Assembly: GCA_051646105.1 (NCBI GenBank)
Contig: JBOFCO010000239.1
Location: 1-17,012, forward strand
DNA: 17,012 bases
Reading direction: 5' to 3'
Origin: JBOFCO01 sp051646105
Lineage (GTDB): Bacteria; Pseudomonadota; Alphaproteobacteria; Rhodobacterales; Rhodobacteraceae
The position numbers and the translations under genes are program-made. Each line of letters opens with the position of its first letter. The stretch's first letter is position 1. Under the pieces are notes generated by a model. It saw only the letters and a list, made by a program, of their open reading frames with translations, ran no database searches and was not told the origin of the DNA. Shown one piece after another: positions 14,397 to 17,012 of the stretch.

Positions 14397-15368
14397 ATGG
14401 CGCTTCCGATCTATGCCTCACCGTTGGAACGCATATGGCGCTATGCCTATCTGGTGATCTGCGCCTTGGTCTTCCTGTTCCTGATCGCGCCGATCCTGAT
14501 CGTCATTCCGCTGTCGTTCAACGCCGAACCCTATTTTACCTTCACGCCGAAGATGCTGACGCTGGACCCTGAAGGCTACAGCCTGCGCTGGTATGACACG
14601 CTGCTGACACTTGGCCACCCGGCACCAGAGACACCGCGCGACAGTACGTGGTGGCAGGCGGTCTGGGATCGTGGCACCTGGGTACAGGCCGCCAAGAATT
14701 CGTTCTGGGTCGGCATCTGGGCGACGATTCTGGCGACCACGCTGGGCACGATTGCCGCGCTTGGATTGAGCCGACCGGAAATGCCGTATCGCCGTCTGAT
14801 CATGGCGCTGCTCATCAGCCCGATGATCGTGCCGATCATCATCATCGCTGTCGGCATGAGCTTCATGTTCGCGAAGGCATGCGTGGCACCGGATAGCGCG
14901 ATGGGGGCTATCTTCGGGGTGTTCCTGTCCGACAAGGGCTGCCTTGCCAACTCTCACCTCGGGGTCATTGTCGCGCATGCCGTGCTGGGTATTCCGTTTG
15001 TCATCATAACCGTGACGGCGACACTTACAGGCTTTGACCAGTCGCTGATCCGGGCTGCGCATTCGCTGGGGGCAAATCCGCGGACGACCTTTTTCAAGGT
15101 CATCATGCCCTTGATCCTGCCGGGGATCATTTCCGGGGCGCTCTTCGCCTTTGTGACTTCTTTCGACGAAGTCGTGGCCGTGCTTTTCATCGCGGGCCCC
15201 GATCAGCAGACAATCCCGCGACAGATGTTCAACGGCATCCGCGAGGCTATCAGCCCCGCCATTCTTTCGGTTGCCACGCTTCTGGTCATCATTTCGGTCT
15301 GCCTTCTTGCGACGGTGGAACTGTTGCGGCGAAGGTCCGAGCGGCTGCGCGGCGTCACACCATCGTAG
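14397..15368 (+). CDS. ABC transporter permease, PotC-like
   Basis: This 323-residue inner-membrane subunit pairs with the upstream permease. About six helices are visible, and the EAA loop lies at about 218-244 (IRAAHSLGANPRTTFFKVI, then LPGI). I chose ATG 14397, which follows AAGGGG (14385-14390). A TTG six codons upstream would overlap the previous gene and is less likely. Two stretches are longer than in PotC (about 260 residues): the loop after helix 1, about residues 42-98, and a short insert (about 160-186) carrying C161 and C182. If that insert is periplasmic it could hold a disulfide. No ATPase gene follows within the window. Confidence 0.92.
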   Translation: MALPIYASPLERIWRYAYLVICALVFLFLIAPILIVIPLSFNAEPYFTFTPKMLTLDPEGYSLRWYDTLLTLGHPAPETPRDSTWWQAVWDRGTWVQAAKNSFWVGIWATILATTLGTIAALGLSRPEMPYRRLIMALLISPMIVPIIIIAVGMSFMFAKACVAPDSAMGAIFGVFLSDKGCLANSHLGVIVAHAVLGIPFVIITVTATLTGFDQSLIRAAHSLGANPRTTFFKVIMPLILPGIISGALFAFVTSFDEVVAVLFIAGPDQQTIPRQMFNGIREAISPAILSVATLLVIISVCLLATVELLRRRSERLRGVTPS

Positions 15369-15376
15369 ACGGGCAG

Positions 15377-16084
15377 ATGACGGACGATACCCCGGACGAT
15401 CTGACGGAGCGCAAACGCGGTTCCGGTTCGCGTATTGTTTATGATCGCCTGCGCGAGGAAATTCTTGACCTGACCCTTGCCCCCGGCACGCCAATTGACG
15501 AAATCACGCTTGCCGAACGTCTGTCGATGTCGCGCACCCCGGTACGGGAGGCTCTGGCCAGGCTTGCAGGTGAAGGGCTGGTAACCGCGCTTACCAACCG
15601 CTCTACCGTGGTGGCTCCGATCGACTTTGCCAACCTCAACGCCTTCTTTGATGCGTTGACGCTGATGTATCGGGCAACGACCCGACTGGCGGCAGAGTAT
15701 CGCGGCGAAGACGATCTGACGACAATGCGGGCGGCGCAGGAAAGATATGCCATCGCCGTCGATGCCGGGGACGAGGCGCTTATGATTGCCCGTAACCGTG
15801 ATTTTCACATGGCGATAGCAGCAGCGGGGCGCAATCCGTATTACAACCAGCTTTTCGCACGGCTGCTTGATGAAGGCCGCCGTATCCTGCGCCTGTATTA
15901 CTATCCTGACTTCGAGCCACGCGCGCCGCATCCCTATGTGCTGGAACATGAGGCGATCATCACCGCGATCGAAGCGCGCGATATCGATCTCTGCGATACG
16001 CTTGCCAAGGCCCATGCCGATCAGATTGTTCGCCAGATTCAGGACAGGATCGCAAGGGATGGGCGGCAACATCCTGCGCTCTGA
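15377..16084 (+). CDS. GntR-family regulator, FCD (FadR-like) subfamily
   Basis: This 235-residue regulator has a winged helix-turn-helix (about 18-82) with IVYDRLREEILDLTLAPGT and LAERLSMSRTPVREALARLA. An FCD effector domain (about 88-220) follows. In the metal/ligand pocket H144, H191 and H213 are kept, while the usual Asp four residues before the first His is N140. It begins 8 bases after the second permease and is probably in the same transcript. A palindrome suited to this family lies directly downstream in the promoter of the deaminase gene, which makes that gene a likely target. In known hydroxyproline loci a GntR regulator controls uptake and breakdown genes, which fits. The effector is not known. 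Confidence 0.93.
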   Translation: MTDDTPDDLTERKRGSGSRIVYDRLREEILDLTLAPGTPIDEITLAERLSMSRTPVREALARLAGEGLVTALTNRSTVVAPIDFANLNAFFDALTLMYRATTRLAAEYRGEDDLTTMRAAQERYAIAVDAGDEALMIARNRDFHMAIAAAGRNPYYNQLFARLLDEGRRILRLYYYPDFEPRAPHPYVLEHEAIITAIEARDIDLCDTLAKAHADQIVRQIQDRIARDGRQHPAL

Positions 16085-16087
16085 ATT

Positions 16088-16105
16088 TTTGTCGACAAAT
16101 ATAAT
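16088..16105 (+). promoter_or_regulatory. GntR-type operator overlapping a promoter of the deaminase gene
   Basis: TTTGTCGACAAA (16088-16099) is a perfect 12-bp palindrome of the TTGTNNACAA kind bound by FadR-subfamily regulators. It is followed at once by TATAAT (16100-16105), a perfect -10 sequence. No good -35 lies 17 bases upstream of that -10. An alternative reading uses TTGTCG as the -35 and TTTATC (16112-16117) as the -10. Either way the operator would block initiation. The deaminase start at 16157 follows AAGGAG (16145-16150). Confidence 0.7.
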
Positions 16106-16156
16106 GCAAGATTTATCATGCGAGCAGATTCGATCCCGACTTTGAAGGAGTCATCA

Positions 16157-17012
16157 GTGAATCCCGCGATCTTTTCCGGCACCATCCCCGCGTTGATGAC
16201 CCCTTGCAAACCGGACAGGACCCCGGATTTCGACAAGCTGGTTGACAAGGCCAGGGAACTTGTCGGTCTGGGCATGTCGGCCGTCGTCTATTGCGGATCG
16301 ATGGGTGACTGGCCGCTTCTGACCAATGAATGGCGGATGGAAGGTGTCGAACGGCTGGTGAAAGCCGGTATCAAGGTGGTTGTCGGCACAGGTGCGGTGA
16401 ACACCGCAACCGCCGTCGCAATCGCCGCCCATGCGCAGAGGATCGGCGCGCATGGCCTGATGGTCATTCCCCGCCTGCTGTCGCGCGGTACTGTTCCGGC
16501 TGCGCAAAAAGCGCATTTCAAGGCGGTCCTTTCCGCCGCGCCAGACCTGCCCGCCGTGATCTACAACAGCCCGTTCTATGGCTATTCTACCAAGGCAGAC
16601 CTGTTCTTTCAGCTTCGGGTCGAACATGTGAACCTTGTTGGTTTCAAGGAATTCGGCGGTTTTGCCGACCTGTCCTACGCGGGCGAGGCGATCACCTCTG
16701 CTTCTGATGACATCAAGCTGATGATCGGTGTCGATACGGCCGTTTTCCATGGTTATGTGAACTGCAATGCCGACGGCGCCATCACCGGTATCGGCAATGT
16801 CCTTCCGGCCGAGGTTCTGCATCTGACGCGCCTTTGCAAGGCGGCGGTGGCGGGCGATGCCACGGCAAGACGCCTTGCGTATGAGCTTGATACAGCGATG
16901 CAGGTTCTGTCAGAGGTCGATGCCGGGCCTGACCTGGTTCTTTTCTTCAAGCATATGATGGTGGTGAAGGGCGATCCTGCCTATCGTCTGCATTTCAATG
17001 AAAGTGATGCAC
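16157..17012 (+). CDS. lhpC: Dihydrodipicolinate synthase family enzyme, probable 1-pyrroline-4-hydroxy-2-carboxylate deaminase, C-terminus cut by window edge
   Basis: The frame opens at GTG 16157, 6 bases after AAGGAG, and stays open for 285 codons to the right edge. It is a TIM-barrel class I aldolase-like enzyme. The Schiff-base lysine is K164 (LVGFKEFGG), and the barrel tyrosine is Y136 (IYNSP). The N-terminal pattern PALMTPCKPDRTPDFDKL followed by GMSAVVYCGSMGDWPLL is, as I recall it, characteristic of 1-pyrroline-4-hydroxy-2-carboxylate deaminases (LhpC, also named HypD) rather than of DapA, which has a TTGE-type stretch there. The reaction converts the D-hydroxyproline oxidation product into 2-oxoglutarate semialdehyde with release of ammonia. 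The family is about 300-310 residues, so roughly 20 are missing. The specificity is inferred from similarity; other DapA-family aldolases remain possible. Confidence 0.8.
   Translation, partial: MNPAIFSGTIPALMTPCKPDRTPDFDKLVDKARELVGLGMSAVVYCGSMGDWPLLTNEWRMEGVERLVKAGIKVVVGTGAVNTATAVAIAAHAQRIGAHGLMVIPRLLSRGTVPAAQKAHFKAVLSAAPDLPAVIYNSPFYGYSTKADLFFQLRVEHVNLVGFKEFGGFADLSYAGEAITSASDDIKLMIGVDTAVFHGYVNCNADGAITGIGNVLPAEVLHLTRLCKAAVAGDATARRLAYELDTAMQVLSEVDAGPDLVLFFKHMMVVKGDPAYRLHFNESDA

Overview
The window looks like chromosomal DNA of an alphaproteobacterium of the Rhodobacterales type (Paracoccus/Rhodobacter relatives). This rests on high GC content, a universal stress gene divergent from ccoNOQP with a shared FNR box, and tightly packed catabolic operons with start/stop overlaps. 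No insertion sequence, integrase, tRNA, rRNA or CRISPR array was seen, and the DNA reads as ordinary chromosome carrying accessory catabolic modules. The two outermost genes are cut by the window edges.

Layout. (1) 1-4438, oxygen-limitation module: a two-domain universal stress protein on the minus strand, a perfect FNR-type palindrome (867-880), then ccoN-ccoO-ccoQ-ccoP for the cbb3 high-affinity cytochrome c oxidase, closed by an intrinsic terminator. (2) 4446-5582: a 50-residue minus-strand ORF and a GcvA-like LysR regulator. A long hairpin lies between the LysR gene and the next, convergent operon. (3) 5755-11619, a flavin-dependent catabolic module. A FadR-subfamily GntR regulator and a DUF1330 protein are transcribed leftward. 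An AA_synth (DUF1185) protein, an alpha/beta hydrolase, a flavin reductase with an extra C-terminal domain, a luciferase-like monooxygenase and an aldehyde dehydrogenase are transcribed rightward. A perfect palindrome (TGGTATACCA) in the shared promoter is the obvious operator. The substrate is not known to me, and this is the best candidate for undescribed chemistry. (4) 11982-17012: a PotD/PotB/PotC-like ABC importer (binding protein and two permeases, no ATPase in view), a second FadR-subfamily GntR regulator, an operator/promoter with the palindrome TTTGTCGACAAA, and a dihydrodipicolinate-synthase-family enzyme. That enzyme closely resembles 1-pyrroline-4-hydroxy-2-carboxylate deaminase of hydroxyproline catabolism. 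The simplest reading is that region 4 begins a hydroxyproline (or related imino acid) uptake and breakdown locus that continues past the right edge.

How the genes may work together. In region 3 the reductase would supply reduced FMN to the luciferase-like enzyme, whose oxygenation product would be processed by the hydrolase and then oxidised by the dehydrogenase, all under the divergent GntR protein. In region 4 the importer would bring in the substrate and the deaminase would act late in the pathway, with the local GntR protein sensing an intermediate. These assignments come from motifs remembered and read by eye; no database search was run.
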